Shown one piece after another: positions 56,292 to 64,000 of a DNA stretch of 64,000 nt. The notes under the pieces are model-generated. The model saw only the letters and a program-made list of their open reading frames with translations. It was not told where the DNA came from and made no database searches. Made by a program: the position numbers and the translations under genes. Each line of letters begins with the position of its first letter. Position 1 is the first letter of the stretch. The DNA comes from Alteraurantiacibacter buctensis. GTDB taxonomy: Bacteria > Pseudomonadota > Alphaproteobacteria > Sphingomonadales > Sphingomonadaceae. The stretch covers positions 620,001-684,000 of the forward strand of contig NZ_WTYV01000001.1 in NCBI RefSeq assembly GCF_009827655.1, written 5' to 3'.

Positions 56292-57992
56292 CTAGCGCCC
56301 GCTGGCGGCCGGAAGCACCCGGATGCGCACCATCCCGAATCTGTCGTTCGGCAGGGGAGCCATGCGTTCGTCACCATTCAGAACGCGGCCGTTCTGCCAT
56401 TCGCCATCGACATAGCGGCCTTCCTGATAACGCACGACTTCCAGCCTGCGGCCGGACTCGTCGGCGATCACCAGGTCGACATCCTTGCCCGCCAGCAGGA
56501 ATTCGTCCTCTGCCAGCATGATGATCAGCCCGCTGGGCCTGAGGTCGGACATTTCGGCACGCCCCCAGCCTGCGGTCTGGGCACGCGGCTCCGGCGCCGG
56601 TGCCTGGACCGGCACGCCCATGTCGCGGAATCGGCGGTTCACGGCTTCGCGCTGCCCCTGCACCGTAAGCCGGTAGCCGGGAAAGGTGATCTGGCGCACT
56701 TCCTCTGCGGCCAGCGCAAAGCCGGCGATGCGATTGTCTGCCTGGGCGCGGGCGATTACGGGCAAGGCTCCTGACAGAATGCCATAGGCATCGGAAAGCT
56801 GGTTGCCCGGCAAGCCATCCTCGATGCCGAACGGCGCGAAGCCGAATCCATCAAGCGCGCCCAGCGTGGTGAACAGGTTGCCCACTTCGAACCGCGCCTC
56901 GGGCACGAATACGGCGCCCTGGTTGGCGGCATATTGACCGGCCCAGCCGGCATAGTCATCGACGTAGATGTCGGGCGAAAGCCAGTCGAGATGCGGCGCA
57001 TTCGCCTGCCAGATGTCGAACACGCGGGGCACCGGCCCGCCGGACGGATAGGCACCTGCCGCATCCCCGGGATTCTGCGGCCCCAGCCAGGCGTTGGCGT
57101 ACATCGGCAAGGGCAACTCGCGCTTACCGGCGGCGGCGACGTGATCGATATAGCGGCTCACGCCCCAGGCCATGAAGGCTTCGTGGGCCTGCCAGTCATC
57201 GCCGAACACCTGGCTCCACGTGCCACTGGTGCGCGATCCGTTGGCCGCCCACAGCGCCTGCAATGATGGTTGCAGGTTGCCGCGCCGCAGGCGGGCAAGG
57301 ATGGTGGCGGGCACCTGCCCGCGCCAGGCGCGGTTCGCCAGATCGGATCGGTCACGGCTGTCGCCCAGCAGGCCGGCCTCGTTCTCCACCTGCACGGTAA
57401 TGACGGTGTGCTGCGGATCGACCCGGGCCAGATGGGCCATAAGGGCGGCAAAGGCGCGCGCATCGGCGGCCATGGTGTCCTCGTCGAACACGCTGAGCAC
57501 GGGATCGCCCTGATCGAACGGGTTCGCGCCGGCCGCAGTCTCCGCACGCGAGAAGCGGTTCCGGTCAGCCAGCACCCAGGCGGGCGCAAAGGTCGACTTC
57601 GCGTTCTTGGTGGTGCCGAACCACAGCAGCACCAGCCTCAGCCCGTGTGCCCGCGCCTGGCGCAACTGCTCGTCCACCAGGGCAAAGTCGTATTGCCCTT
57701 CCGCCGGTTCGACCAGTTCCCAATAGACGGGCGAGACCACGGTATTGAGGTTGAAGCCCTGCAAGCGGGGCCAGATCGGGGCAATGTATTCGGCGCTGGA
57801 GGCGGTGGAATTGTGGACCTCGCCAGCCAGGGCAATGAAGGGCTGCCCGTCAACGATCAGCTGCAACTGGCCGTCGTTTCGGACAACGTGCGGCAGCGGC
57901 GCATCCTGCGCCTGCGCCGGCAAGGAAAGGGCGGCGGCGATGGCTGCCGTGCACAGGGCGAGCATCAGGCCGGGCTTGCGGGTTGCCTTCAT
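56292..57992 (-). CDS. Secreted GH35-like beta-galactosidase with DUF5597-type C-terminus
   Basis: A 566-residue exported glycosidase. Signal peptide (LMLALCTAAIAAALSLPAQA). TIM barrel of GH35/GH42 type: FIALAGEVHNSTASS, NTVVSPVYWELVEPAEGQYD, VLLWFGTTKNAKSTFAPAW and VQVENEAGLLGD with the likely acid/base Glu. The C-terminal sandwich domain resembles DUF5597. It should release terminal galactose or related sugars outside or in the periplasm. A LacI-type operator candidate lies just upstream. No transporter or LacI regulator is adjacent. Confidence 0.87.
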   Translation of the reverse strand: MKATRKPGLMLALCTAAIAAALSLPAQAQDAPLPHVVRNDGQLQLIVDGQPFIALAGEVHNSTASSAEYIAPIWPRLQGFNLNTVVSPVYWELVEPAEGQYDFALVDEQLRQARAHGLRLVLLWFGTTKNAKSTFAPAWVLADRNRFSRAETAAGANPFDQGDPVLSVFDEDTMAADARAFAALMAHLARVDPQHTVITVQVENEAGLLGDSRDRSDLANRAWRGQVPATILARLRRGNLQPSLQALWAANGSRTSGTWSQVFGDDWQAHEAFMAWGVSRYIDHVAAAGKRELPLPMYANAWLGPQNPGDAAGAYPSGGPVPRVFDIWQANAPHLDWLSPDIYVDDYAGWAGQYAANQGAVFVPEARFEVGNLFTTLGALDGFGFAPFGIEDGLPGNQLSDAYGILSGALPVIARAQADNRIAGFALAAEEVRQITFPGYRLTVQGQREAVNRRFRDMGVPVQAPAPEPRAQTAGWGRAEMSDLRPSGLIIMLAEDEFLLAGKDVDLVIADESGRRLEVVRYQEGRYVDGEWQNGRVLNGDERMAPLPNDRFGMVRIRVLPAASGR

Positions 57993-58009
57993 GAAATGGG
58001 CTCCTCTAG

Positions 58010-58062
58010 ATCCGTATTACTCGGAGTATATAATGACGGCTTCGAGGGAGTAAACGTTTTTA
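58010..58062 (-). promoter_or_regulatory. Promoter and operator candidates for the GH35-like gene
   Basis: On the minus strand TTTACT, an 18-base spacer and TATACT form a sigma70-like promoter about 40 bases before the start codon, followed by an AGAGGAG ribosome site. The palindrome AAACGTTT (58052-58059), with the central CG of LacI-family operators, overlaps the -35. A second palindrome TACTC-G-GAGTA (58018-58028) overlaps the -10. Confidence 0.55.
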
Positions 58063-58173
58063 GAACAGGGCTTCTATTATTAGAGTGCGGAGGCTCCTCG
58101 GAAGGCAGCCGCTCGGGGGCGCGTACCCGGGCCCGCAGGTGAAGCGTGTTTGCCTTTCCCGCCCGTCAGGCCG

Positions 58174-58866
58174 TCACACGCTCGTCCCTACCAGGTTCCC
58201 GATCGCCGCTGTCAGGCCCATCGCCAGCGCACCCCAGAAGACCACGCGGGCCACCGGGCGCAGCGGCTTCGATCCGCCGGCTTTCGCGCCGACTGCTCCC
58301 AGCAGGGCCAGGAACAGGATCGATCCCACCGCCTGTCCCGGCACCACCAGCCCCATCGGCAGGAAGGCGGCCAGCGCCAGCGGCAGGGCGGCCCCGGCGG
58401 TGAAGGTGCCGGCGGAGGTGACGGCGGCCAGCACCGGGCGGGCCTCGGTCATGGCGGTGATGTGCAGTTCGTCGCGCGCGTGGCTGCCCAAGGCATCGAA
58501 GGCGGTCATCTGCTGGGCCACCTTGCGGGCGGTTTCCGGGTCCACTCCGCGCGCCTCGTAAATGCCCGCCAGTTCGGCCAGTTCGGCATCCGGTGTGCTG
58601 GCCAGCTCAGCCTTCTCCCGGGCGATATCCGACTGCTCGGTATCCGACTGCGAACTGACCGAGACATATTCGCCCGCCGCCATCGACATCGCGCCGGCCA
58701 CCAGCCCGGCCACGCCCGCCACCAGGATCGCCGGGCGGTCCGCGCCCGATGCGGCCACGCCCAGGATCAGGCTGGCGGTGGAGACGATCCCGTCATTCGC
58801 CCCCAGCACGGCGGCGCGTAGCCAGCCGATGCGGGAAACCAGGTGTTCTTCGCGGTGCGGTCTCAT
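58174..58866 (-). CDS. VIT1/CCC1-family transporter (iron/manganese)
   Basis: A 230-residue membrane protein of the vacuolar-iron-transporter family. The N-terminal GWLRAAVLGANDGIVSTASLIL is the family signature. MSMAAGEYVSVSSQSDTEQS and a cytoplasmic helical metal-binding region (about 75-140) follow, then C-terminal helices. It likely moves Fe2+ or Mn2+. The ATG overlaps the stop of the regulator gene. Last gene of the b561-regulator-VIT unit. Confidence 0.9.
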   Translation of the reverse strand: MRPHREEHLVSRIGWLRAAVLGANDGIVSTASLILGVAASGADRPAILVAGVAGLVAGAMSMAAGEYVSVSSQSDTEQSDIAREKAELASTPDAELAELAGIYEARGVDPETARKVAQQMTAFDALGSHARDELHITAMTEARPVLAAVTSAGTFTAGAALPLALAAFLPMGLVVPGQAVGSILFLALLGAVGAKAGGSKPLRPVARVVFWGALAMGLTAAIGNLVGTSV

Positions 58867-59393
58867 GCGGTCTTCTCCCCCTCTGTCCCCGCCGCGTGCA
58901 GCAGCGAGGTATCGATCAGTTCTTCCACGAACAGCGCCAGCAGCGCGGTGTGCGACGCAACCCCCGCCTTGGCATAGATGCGCGCCAGTTGCGCCCGCAC
59001 CGTTCCCGCAGCCGCACCGCGTAAGGTCGCAATCTCGGCCACGTCGCAGCCTTTCAGGGCAAACAGCGCCACGTCGGCTTCCGCCGGTGTCAGGTGCCAC
59101 TGGGCAAAGCGCAGTTGCACCAGTTGGGCCAGCGCGCCGCGGGCCACGGCCACGGCGGCCTCGTCGGCCCGGGCGGCCAGCACCAGGTGGCGGATCTGGA
59201 TCGCCCCCAGCACCACCGATATCAGCAGGGCCACGGCGGCAATCCCTTCCACAATCAGGTGGCCATCGGCCGGCTCGCTTGCCAGGTCTCCCGCCAGGTC
59301 GGCCAGGAAGAAGGCGGCGGCGAGCGCCTGGAGGGCCACGACGATGGTCATCGCCGTGGCCCGGTGTTCCAGCTTGCGTGCCCGCCCCTGCAT
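58863..59393 (-). CDS. Membrane-anchored LuxR-type HTH regulator
   Basis: A 176-residue protein with two transmembrane segments (TIVVALQALAAAFFLADLAG and IVEGIAAVALLISVVLGAIQ). The C-terminal HTH has the LuxR form HLTPAEADVALFALKGCDVA, GTVRAQLARIYAKAGVASHT. So DNA binding is tied directly to a membrane domain, with no receiver or kinase. It sits between cytochrome b561 (10-base gap) and the VIT gene (4-base overlap). It may sense a membrane or redox signal and control metal transport. Confidence 0.75.
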   Translation of the reverse strand: MQGRARKLEHRATAMTIVVALQALAAAFFLADLAGDLASEPADGHLIVEGIAAVALLISVVLGAIQIRHLVLAARADEAAVAVARGALAQLVQLRFAQWHLTPAEADVALFALKGCDVAEIATLRGAAAGTVRAQLARIYAKAGVASHTALLALFVEELIDTSLLHAAGTEGEKTA

Positions 59394-59403
59394 GGCTTGC
59401 GGT

Positions 59404-60024
59404 TTACCGGCGGCGGGGCAGCATCGCCAGCACAACCTGCCGCCCGCTGCGCCGCGTTTCGAAGACCACGCCGGCGATGTGCAGCACGATCAGCAGGTAC
59501 AGCAGGTTGACGGCGACTTCGTGGAGCTCCTCCATCCCGTCTTCCTCATGGCCTTCACCGCCCTCGCGGGCTTCCTCGCCCTCCTCGCTTTCCTCGCCGT
59601 ATTCGGCAGAGGCATAGGCAGCGGGGCGGTCTTCCTCGTGGCTCTCGCCCTGCGGCGGGAACCCGGCCATGGCGATGCCGGTGGCGATGATCACCCCCAG
59701 GCACGACCAGATGGCATAGACCATCAGCGCGCCCAGCGGGTTGTGGCTGGCGTGCTCGGCCTGCTCGCCCCGGCGGATTTCGCCGATATGGCGCAGCGCC
59801 CGCACCGGGCTGGGGGGGAAGGCGGTGAAGCGCGCCTCTGCCGGGCCGATCAGGCCCCACAGCAGGCGCAGGGCCAGGATGGCGGCCAGGGCATAGCCGA
59901 CCCATACGTGGGCCGCGCTGCCTTCCTCGGTGATCACGGCATTGGCGAGGATGGCCGCAACTATGGTCCAGTGGGTCAGCTTGACCACCGGATCCCAGCG
60001 GCGTGTGTTCGTGGTGGCGGTCAT
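59404..60024 (-). CDS. Cytochrome b561 family protein with acidic loop
   Basis: A 206-residue di-heme membrane protein: KLTHWTIVAAILANAV, SAAHVWVGYALAAILALRLL, NPLGALMVYAIWSCLGVII and VNLLYLLIVLHIAGVVFE carry the heme histidines. Between helices 3 and 4 is a very acidic insert of about 40 residues (EYGEESEEGEEAREGGEG) with extra His. The start is ATG 60024, with a CAAGGAG ribosome site. It passes electrons in the inner membrane. First gene of the operon with the LuxR-type regulator. Confidence 0.87.
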   Translation of the reverse strand: MTATTNTRRWDPVVKLTHWTIVAAILANAVITEEGSAAHVWVGYALAAILALRLLWGLIGPAEARFTAFPPSPVRALRHIGEIRRGEQAEHASHNPLGALMVYAIWSCLGVIIATGIAMAGFPPQGESHEEDRPAAYASAEYGEESEEGEEAREGGEGHEEDGMEELHEVAVNLLYLLIVLHIAGVVFETRRSGRQVVLAMLPRRR

Positions 60025-60264
60025 GGCGGCAATCTCCTTGGCTTTGATGCCAGCGACCGGCCGGGTGAGGGATGGGGGAAGGTCACGGGGCCGGCCGCTG
60101 GCAGGGGCAGACATGGGCCCGGTGGCGGGGTGGGGGAATCGGCGCGGCGCTTATCGCGGCCCGGATAAGCGGGTGCTTACGGGCACAAAGTGCTGTCCTA
60201 CAGCCGCGCCGGCCTGCCAGGGTGTCCGCGAATCGCTCTTTCCCATCGCCGGCCGCCCCTTTTG

Positions 60265-60455
60265 GGCTTGTACAGACCCTCCGCCCCGTCTGTACTTCAT
60301 CAACTTGGGGCGGCCCCATGCAGGCGCGGACTCTGGCCGCTTGCCTTTTTGCCCGCGCCCCACTAGGGGCCCTCCCTTCACTGACACGTGATTCATCTGC
60401 CGGTCTGGCCACAAGGGCTGCCAGGGCTGGTTGGACGTGTCCCTTTGAAGGAGAC
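60265..60455 (+). promoter_or_regulatory. Structured 5' leader of rpmI-rplT (possible L20 autoregulatory element)
   Basis: The 435 bases before rpmI hold no gene but show nested pairing. P1 is GTACAGAC (60270-60277)/GTCTGTAC (60288-60295). Its loop CCGCCCC (60281-60287) is complementary to GGGGCGG (60307-60313), a possible pseudoknot. P2 is GGCGCGG (60323-60329)/CCGCGCC (60353-60359), overlapping a competing hairpin GCCCC-ACTA-GGGGC (60357-60370). P4 is GACACGT (60383-60389)/ACGTGTC (60435-60441), ending just before the AAGGAG ribosome site. In other bacteria L20 represses its operon through such leaders. Confidence 0.55.
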
Positions 60456-60459
60456 GAAA

Positions 60460-60663
60460 ATGCCCAAGCTGAAGACCAAGAGCGGTGTGAAGAAGCGCTT
60501 CAAGATCACCGCTACGGGCAAGGTCAAGCATGGTGTCGCCGGCAAGCGCCACCGCCTGATCAGCCACAATGCCAAGTACATCCGCCAGCAGCGCGGCACC
60601 AAGGTGATCTCCGATGCCGATGCACGGACGATCAAGCTTTGGGCGCCCTACGGGCTAAGCTGA
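60460..60663 (+). CDS. rpmI: Ribosomal protein L35
   Basis: A 67-residue large-subunit protein ([40 protein letters not shown]). Start ATG 60460 with AAGGAG 8 bases upstream. It precedes rplT by 13 bases. infC, the usual upstream gene, is not adjacent. Confidence 0.98.
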   Translation: MPKLKTKSGVKKRFKITATGKVKHGVAGKRHRLISHNAKYIRQQRGTKVISDADARTIKLWAPYGLS

Positions 60664-60676
60664 GGAGTACTGACAG

Positions 60677-61036
60677 ATGTCCCGTATCAAGCGCGGCGTA
60701 ACCACGCACAAGAAGCACAAGCGGATTCTGGACGCGGCCAAGGGCTATCGCGGCCGCCGCAAGAACACCATCCGCGTCGCCAAGCAGGCGGTCGAGAAGG
60801 CTGGCCAGTACGCGTATCGCGATCGCAAGATCAAGAAGCGCAACTTCCGCGCCCTTTGGATCCAGCGCATCAACGCTGCCGTCCGCGTGGAAGGCCTGAC
60901 CTACTCGCAGTTCATGCACGGCGCCAAGCTGGCCGGCATCAGCCTTGACCGCAAGGTGATGGCCGATCTGGCGATGAATGAAGGCGCTGCCTTCACCGCG
61001 ATCATCCAGCAGGCCAAGCAGGCCCTGCCGGCCTGA
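60677..61036 (+). CDS. rplT: Ribosomal protein L20
   Basis: A 119-residue subunit-assembly protein binding 23S rRNA domain [53 protein letters not shown]. It is the likely autorepressor of the operon. It ends at a strong terminator. Confidence 0.98.
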   Translation: MSRIKRGVTTHKKHKRILDAAKGYRGRRKNTIRVAKQAVEKAGQYAYRDRKIKKRNFRALWIQRINAAVRVEGLTYSQFMHGAKLAGISLDRKVMADLAMNEGAAFTAIIQQAKQALPA

Positions 61037-61061
61037 TCTGCCTGCCTTCCGGCGCACAACA

Positions 61062-61097
61062 AAAGGGCGCGGGCGACACCAGTCGCCCGCGCCCTTT
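61062..61097 (+). terminator. Terminator of rpmI-rplT
   Basis: A perfect 16-bp stem, AAAGGGCGCGGGCGAC/GTCGCCCGCGCCCTTT, with loop ACCA, followed by GTCTTTT. Confidence 0.92.
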
Positions 61098-61173
61098 GTC
61101 TTTTCTCACCGGGCAAACCAGTCTTGCCATCCCCGGCCCGGGGCATAAGATCGCCGCCGAAAGTGGGTCGCCG

Positions 61174-62085
61174 ATGTCAGCCAGTTTCGCATTGAACGTG
61201 CGCTATTACCGATTGGCCGACGAACTGGCCCCCTACTTCACCGTTCTCTACCGCTTTGATCTCGATTGCGCGGAAGGGGATCTGGTGCAGGACCAGTTGC
61301 ATCCGGAATGGTCCGCGCTGCGTTTCACCCAGTCGGGCACGCCGCCGCAGGCCGGGATCACGCCCGATCCCATGCTGCCCACCTATCCGCTGGTTGCCAG
61401 CGGGCCAACCAGCCGGGCGATCCGCTTCGGCCTCACCCGATCGCGCATCTGGGGCCTGGGCCTGCATCCGGCGGGCTGGGCCCGGTTCGTGCAGGCGCCG
61501 GCCAACAGCCTGGCGGACCGGATCGTGAATGCCGGCGAGCTGGAGGCTTTCGCGGCCTTCCACCCTGTTGCCGGTATCGTGCAAGGCGGCGGGGAAGACC
61601 CGGACGAGACCGCCAGGCAGGTCAACGCCCACCTGCTGGCCCTTCCGCGCGCTCCGTTCGCTGCGGAAAGCCAGGTGCTGGCCTGCCAGGCTGCCCTGCG
61701 CGATCCGGACATGGCGGACGTGACCCAGCTTGCCGCACGCCTGGGCGTCAACCGTCGCAGCCTCGAGCGGCTGTGTGGCCGGTATTTCGGGTTTCCGCCC
61801 AAGCTGCTGCTGCGCCGCCAGCGGTTCCTGCGCAGCCTGGCGCGCTACATGCTCCAGCCGCTGGACACCTGGTCCGATGCACTCGACCTGCACTATTACG
61901 ACCATGCCCACTTCGTGCGCGACTTCCGCAGCTTCATGGGGATGACCCCTACAGAGTATGCCGAAATGCCCCATCCGATCATCGAACGGATCATGGCCCA
62001 GCGCATGGCCGACCAGGGTGCCGCACCGCAGACCGATCTGCCCACCGTGGCGCGCTATGGTGCCGAGGTGCGCTCGCTCGATTAG
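61174..62085 (+). CDS. AraC-family transcriptional regulator
   Basis: A 303-residue regulator. The N-terminal region (LNVRYYRLADELAPYFTVLY) may bind a ligand. The C-terminal domain has AARLGVNRRSLERLCGRYFG and HYYDHAHFVRDFRSFMGMTP. It resembles the regulator at 54378 in layout and in the shared LxYYDxxHxxRDF motif, so the two are probably paralogues. The target is unknown. Between rplT and pheS. Confidence 0.87.
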   Translation: MSASFALNVRYYRLADELAPYFTVLYRFDLDCAEGDLVQDQLHPEWSALRFTQSGTPPQAGITPDPMLPTYPLVASGPTSRAIRFGLTRSRIWGLGLHPAGWARFVQAPANSLADRIVNAGELEAFAAFHPVAGIVQGGGEDPDETARQVNAHLLALPRAPFAAESQVLACQAALRDPDMADVTQLAARLGVNRRSLERLCGRYFGFPPKLLLRRQRFLRSLARYMLQPLDTWSDALDLHYYDHAHFVRDFRSFMGMTPTEYAEMPHPIIERIMAQRMADQGAAPQTDLPTVARYGAEVRSLD

Positions 62086-62154
62086 GGCTTGGGTCCGGGC
62101 AACAGGGCGGCTAACAGGCGCGCCTGTTCCCATCGCCTGCCTGCCAGGAAAGCC

Positions 62155-63255
62155 ATGTCCGATACCGACACCATCCAGACCGACGCCCTTGCCCGCATAG
62201 CCGCTGCTGCCGATCCGGCGGCGCTGGAAGCCCTGCGGGTGGAATTCCTGGGCAAGCAGGGCACCATTACCGCCCTCCTGAAGACGCTGGGCCAGATGGG
62301 GCCGGAGGAGCGGCTGGAGAAGGCCCCCGCCATCCAGGCCCTGCGTGAAGGCGTGGCCGGTGCCCTGGCGGATCGCAAGGCGGCGCTGGATGCCGCCGCG
62401 CTGGAAGCCCGCCTCGCCAGCGAGACGCTGGACCTGACCCTGCCTGCGCCCGATTCTCCGCGCGGCACGGTGCACCCCGTCAGCCAGGTGATGGACGAGC
62501 TGGCCGAAATCTTCGCCGACCTAGGCTTCGCCGTCGCCACTGGTCCGGAGATCGAGGACGACTGGTACAACTTCACCGCGCTCAACATGCCCGAAAGCCA
62601 CCCGGCGCGGGCCATGCACGATACGTTCTATTTCCCCGATGCGGCTCCCAAGGGTGGCAAGATGCTGCTGCGGACGCACACCAGTCCGGTGCAGATACGC
62701 TCGATGATGGCGCACGGCGCACCGCTGCGAATCATCGCCCCGGGCCGCGTCTATCGCAGCGACAGCGATGCCACCCACACGCCGATGTTCCACCAGATCG
62801 AAGGGCTGGTGATCGACCGGGACATTCACCTGGGCCACCTGAAGTGGACACTGGAAACCTTCCTCAAGGCCTTCTTCGAGAAGGAGGACATCGTCCTGCG
62901 TCTGCGCCCCAGCTATTTCCCCTTCACCGAACCCAGCGTGGAAGTGGACGTTGGCTTCGCCATCGAGAACGGCAAGCGCGTGCTCGGCGGTAGCGGGGAC
63001 GCGCCCGGCCACGGCTGGATGGAGCTGCTGGGCAGCGGCATGGTCAACCGCAAGGTGATCGAGATGTCTGGCCTCGACCCGGACGAATGGCAGGGCTTTG
63101 CCTTCGGCGTGGGCGTCGACCGGCTTGCCATGCTGAAATACGGCATGGATGACCTGCGCGCCTTCTTCGACGGCGATGTCCGCTGGCTGGCGCATTATGG
63201 CTTCTCCGCCTTCGACCAGCCCACGCTGTCCGCCGGTGTGGGAGCACGCGCATGA
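62155..63255 (+). CDS. pheS: Phenylalanyl-tRNA synthetase alpha subunit
   Basis: A 366-residue catalytic subunit of PheRS. An N-terminal coiled-coil ([20 protein letters not shown]) is followed by class II motifs: [54 protein letters not shown] and the C-terminal [18 protein letters not shown] (motif 3). Start ATG 62155. ATGA overlap with pheT. Confidence 0.98.
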   Translation: MSDTDTIQTDALARIAAAADPAALEALRVEFLGKQGTITALLKTLGQMGPEERLEKAPAIQALREGVAGALADRKAALDAAALEARLASETLDLTLPAPDSPRGTVHPVSQVMDELAEIFADLGFAVATGPEIEDDWYNFTALNMPESHPARAMHDTFYFPDAAPKGGKMLLRTHTSPVQIRSMMAHGAPLRIIAPGRVYRSDSDATHTPMFHQIEGLVIDRDIHLGHLKWTLETFLKAFFEKEDIVLRLRPSYFPFTEPSVEVDVGFAIENGKRVLGGSGDAPGHGWMELLGSGMVNRKVIEMSGLDPDEWQGFAFGVGVDRLAMLKYGMDDLRAFFDGDVRWLAHYGFSAFDQPTLSAGVGARA

Positions 63256-64000
63256 AGTTCTCGCTCGAATGGCTGAAGTACTTCCTCGACACCGATGCCT
63301 CGGTGGCGGAGATCAGTGCTACCCTCAACGCCATCGGCATCGAGGTTGAGGGGATCGAGGATCCGGCGGACAAGCTGGCCGGCTTCCGCGTGGCGCGCGT
63401 GCTCACGGCAAGGCCGCACCCCGATGCTGACAAGCTGCAGGTGCTCACCGTCGATACCGGCGAGGGCGATCCGCTGCAGGTGGTCTGCGGCGCGCCCAAT
63501 GCGCGCGCGGGCCTGGTCGGCGTGCTGGGGACGGCTGGTGCTGTGGTCCCGGCCAACGGCATGGTGCTGAAGCAGAGCGCCATCCGCGGCCAGGAATCGA
63601 ACGGCATGATGTGTTCCACGCGCGAGCTGGAGCTGGGCGATGACCACGATGGCATCATCGAACTCCCTGAGGATGCACCGGTGGGCACGCCTTTTGCCCA
63701 ATACCAGGGCGCCAGCCCGGTGTTCGACGTGGCGATCACCCCCAACCGGCCCGATTGCATGGGCGTCTATGGCATTGCCCGCGATCTGGCTGCGGCGGGC
63801 CTCGGCACGCTGAAGCCGCTGCGCGACGACAAGATCGAGGGGACCTTTCCCTGCCCGGTAGAAATCCGCACTGACGATCCCGATGGCTGCCCGGCCTTCT
63901 ATGGCCGCGTGATCAGGGGCGTGAAGAACGGCCCGTCGCCGGAGTGGATGCAGGCCCGCCTGAAGGCCGCCGGCCAGCGCCCGATCAGCGCGCTGGTCGA
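63252..64000 (+). CDS. pheT: Phenylalanyl-tRNA synthetase beta subunit (partial)
   Basis: First 249 residues of PheT (family length about 800), cut by the window edge. [20 protein letters not shown] is the usual start. The EMAP/tRNA-binding domain ([31 protein letters not shown]) and the B3/B4 region opening ([20 protein letters not shown]) are visible. The start overlaps the pheS stop. Confidence 0.98.
   Translation, partial: MKFSLEWLKYFLDTDASVAEISATLNAIGIEVEGIEDPADKLAGFRVARVLTARPHPDADKLQVLTVDTGEGDPLQVVCGAPNARAGLVGVLGTAGAVVPANGMVLKQSAIRGQESNGMMCSTRELELGDDHDGIIELPEDAPVGTPFAQYQGASPVFDVAITPNRPDCMGVYGIARDLAAAGLGTLKPLRDDKIEGTFPCPVEIRTDDPDGCPAFYGRVIRGVKNGPSPEWMQARLKAAGQRPISALV

Overview
The window is GC-rich, densely coded chromosomal DNA of an alphaproteobacterium, most likely Sphingomonadales (Erythrobacteraceae or Sphingomonadaceae). 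This rests on the MipZ-type ParA protein, the petABC bc1 operon, the TonB-ExbB-ExbD-ExbD block, the ligase-associated DEXH helicase, the hom/glpX pair and several secreted proteins of sphingomonad type. It is mostly core genome, interrupted by one decayed mobile island.

Layout. 1-5.1 kb: a partial secreted protein, sucC, a CysQ-like phosphatase, an OmpA-type lipoprotein and a CorC-type membrane protein; two intergenic regions here carry long REP/BIME-like inverted repeats. 5.3-14.4 kb: a long co-oriented minus-strand run (small protein, gpmA, purE, purK, folA, membrane dipeptidase, ribF, ileS, lspA, DUF3035 lipoprotein), many genes overlapping or a few bases apart. 14.4-19.97 kb: tRNA-Thr(GGT), a degenerate roughly 220-bp repeat built on the tRNA 3' end, then a mobile island: large serine recombinase + DUF2924 + DUF3489 module, a fragment of an SNF2-like helicase, a truncated second serine recombinase and a small HTH-like protein, ending in 'attccctg' inverted repeats and a third REP-like copy. 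20-30 kb: GNAT, threonine aldolase-like enzyme, EamA transporter, SDR protein, pepN, pgeF, petABC, apt and tRNA-Gly(TCC). 30.1-30.9 kb: gene-poor, with palindromes before a minimal chaperone-usher pilus operon (30.9-35.5 kb). 35.5-44.2 kb: NTF2-like protein, panC, mipZ, a membrane J-domain protein, phosphomannomutase, DUF2059 protein, AmpG-like transporter and a DEXH helicase.

44.2-48.1 kb: tonB-exbB-exbD-exbD, a strong terminator, then a consensus-like promoter driving a third exbD and a fourth ExbD-like protein that lacks the transmembrane aspartate. 48.4-54.4 kb: secreted protein, hom, secreted protein, glpX, an internally deleted glycosyltransferase, prs and a cupin lipoprotein. 54.4-58.1 kb: AraC regulator, hisN-like phosphatase and a GH35-like secreted glycosidase with a LacI-type operator candidate. 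58.2-60.0 kb: a tightly packed operon of cytochrome b561, a membrane-anchored LuxR-type regulator and a VIT-family transporter. 60.0-64 kb: a structured leader before rpmI-rplT, a second AraC regulator, then pheS and partial pheT.

Best leads: the aspartate-less ExbD paralogue with its own transcription unit, the structured rpmI-rplT leader with a possible pseudoknot, the b561/membrane-LuxR/VIT operon, the REP-like family, and the layered scars next to tRNA-Thr. No CRISPR array, intact defence system, rRNA operon or prophage structural gene is visible.
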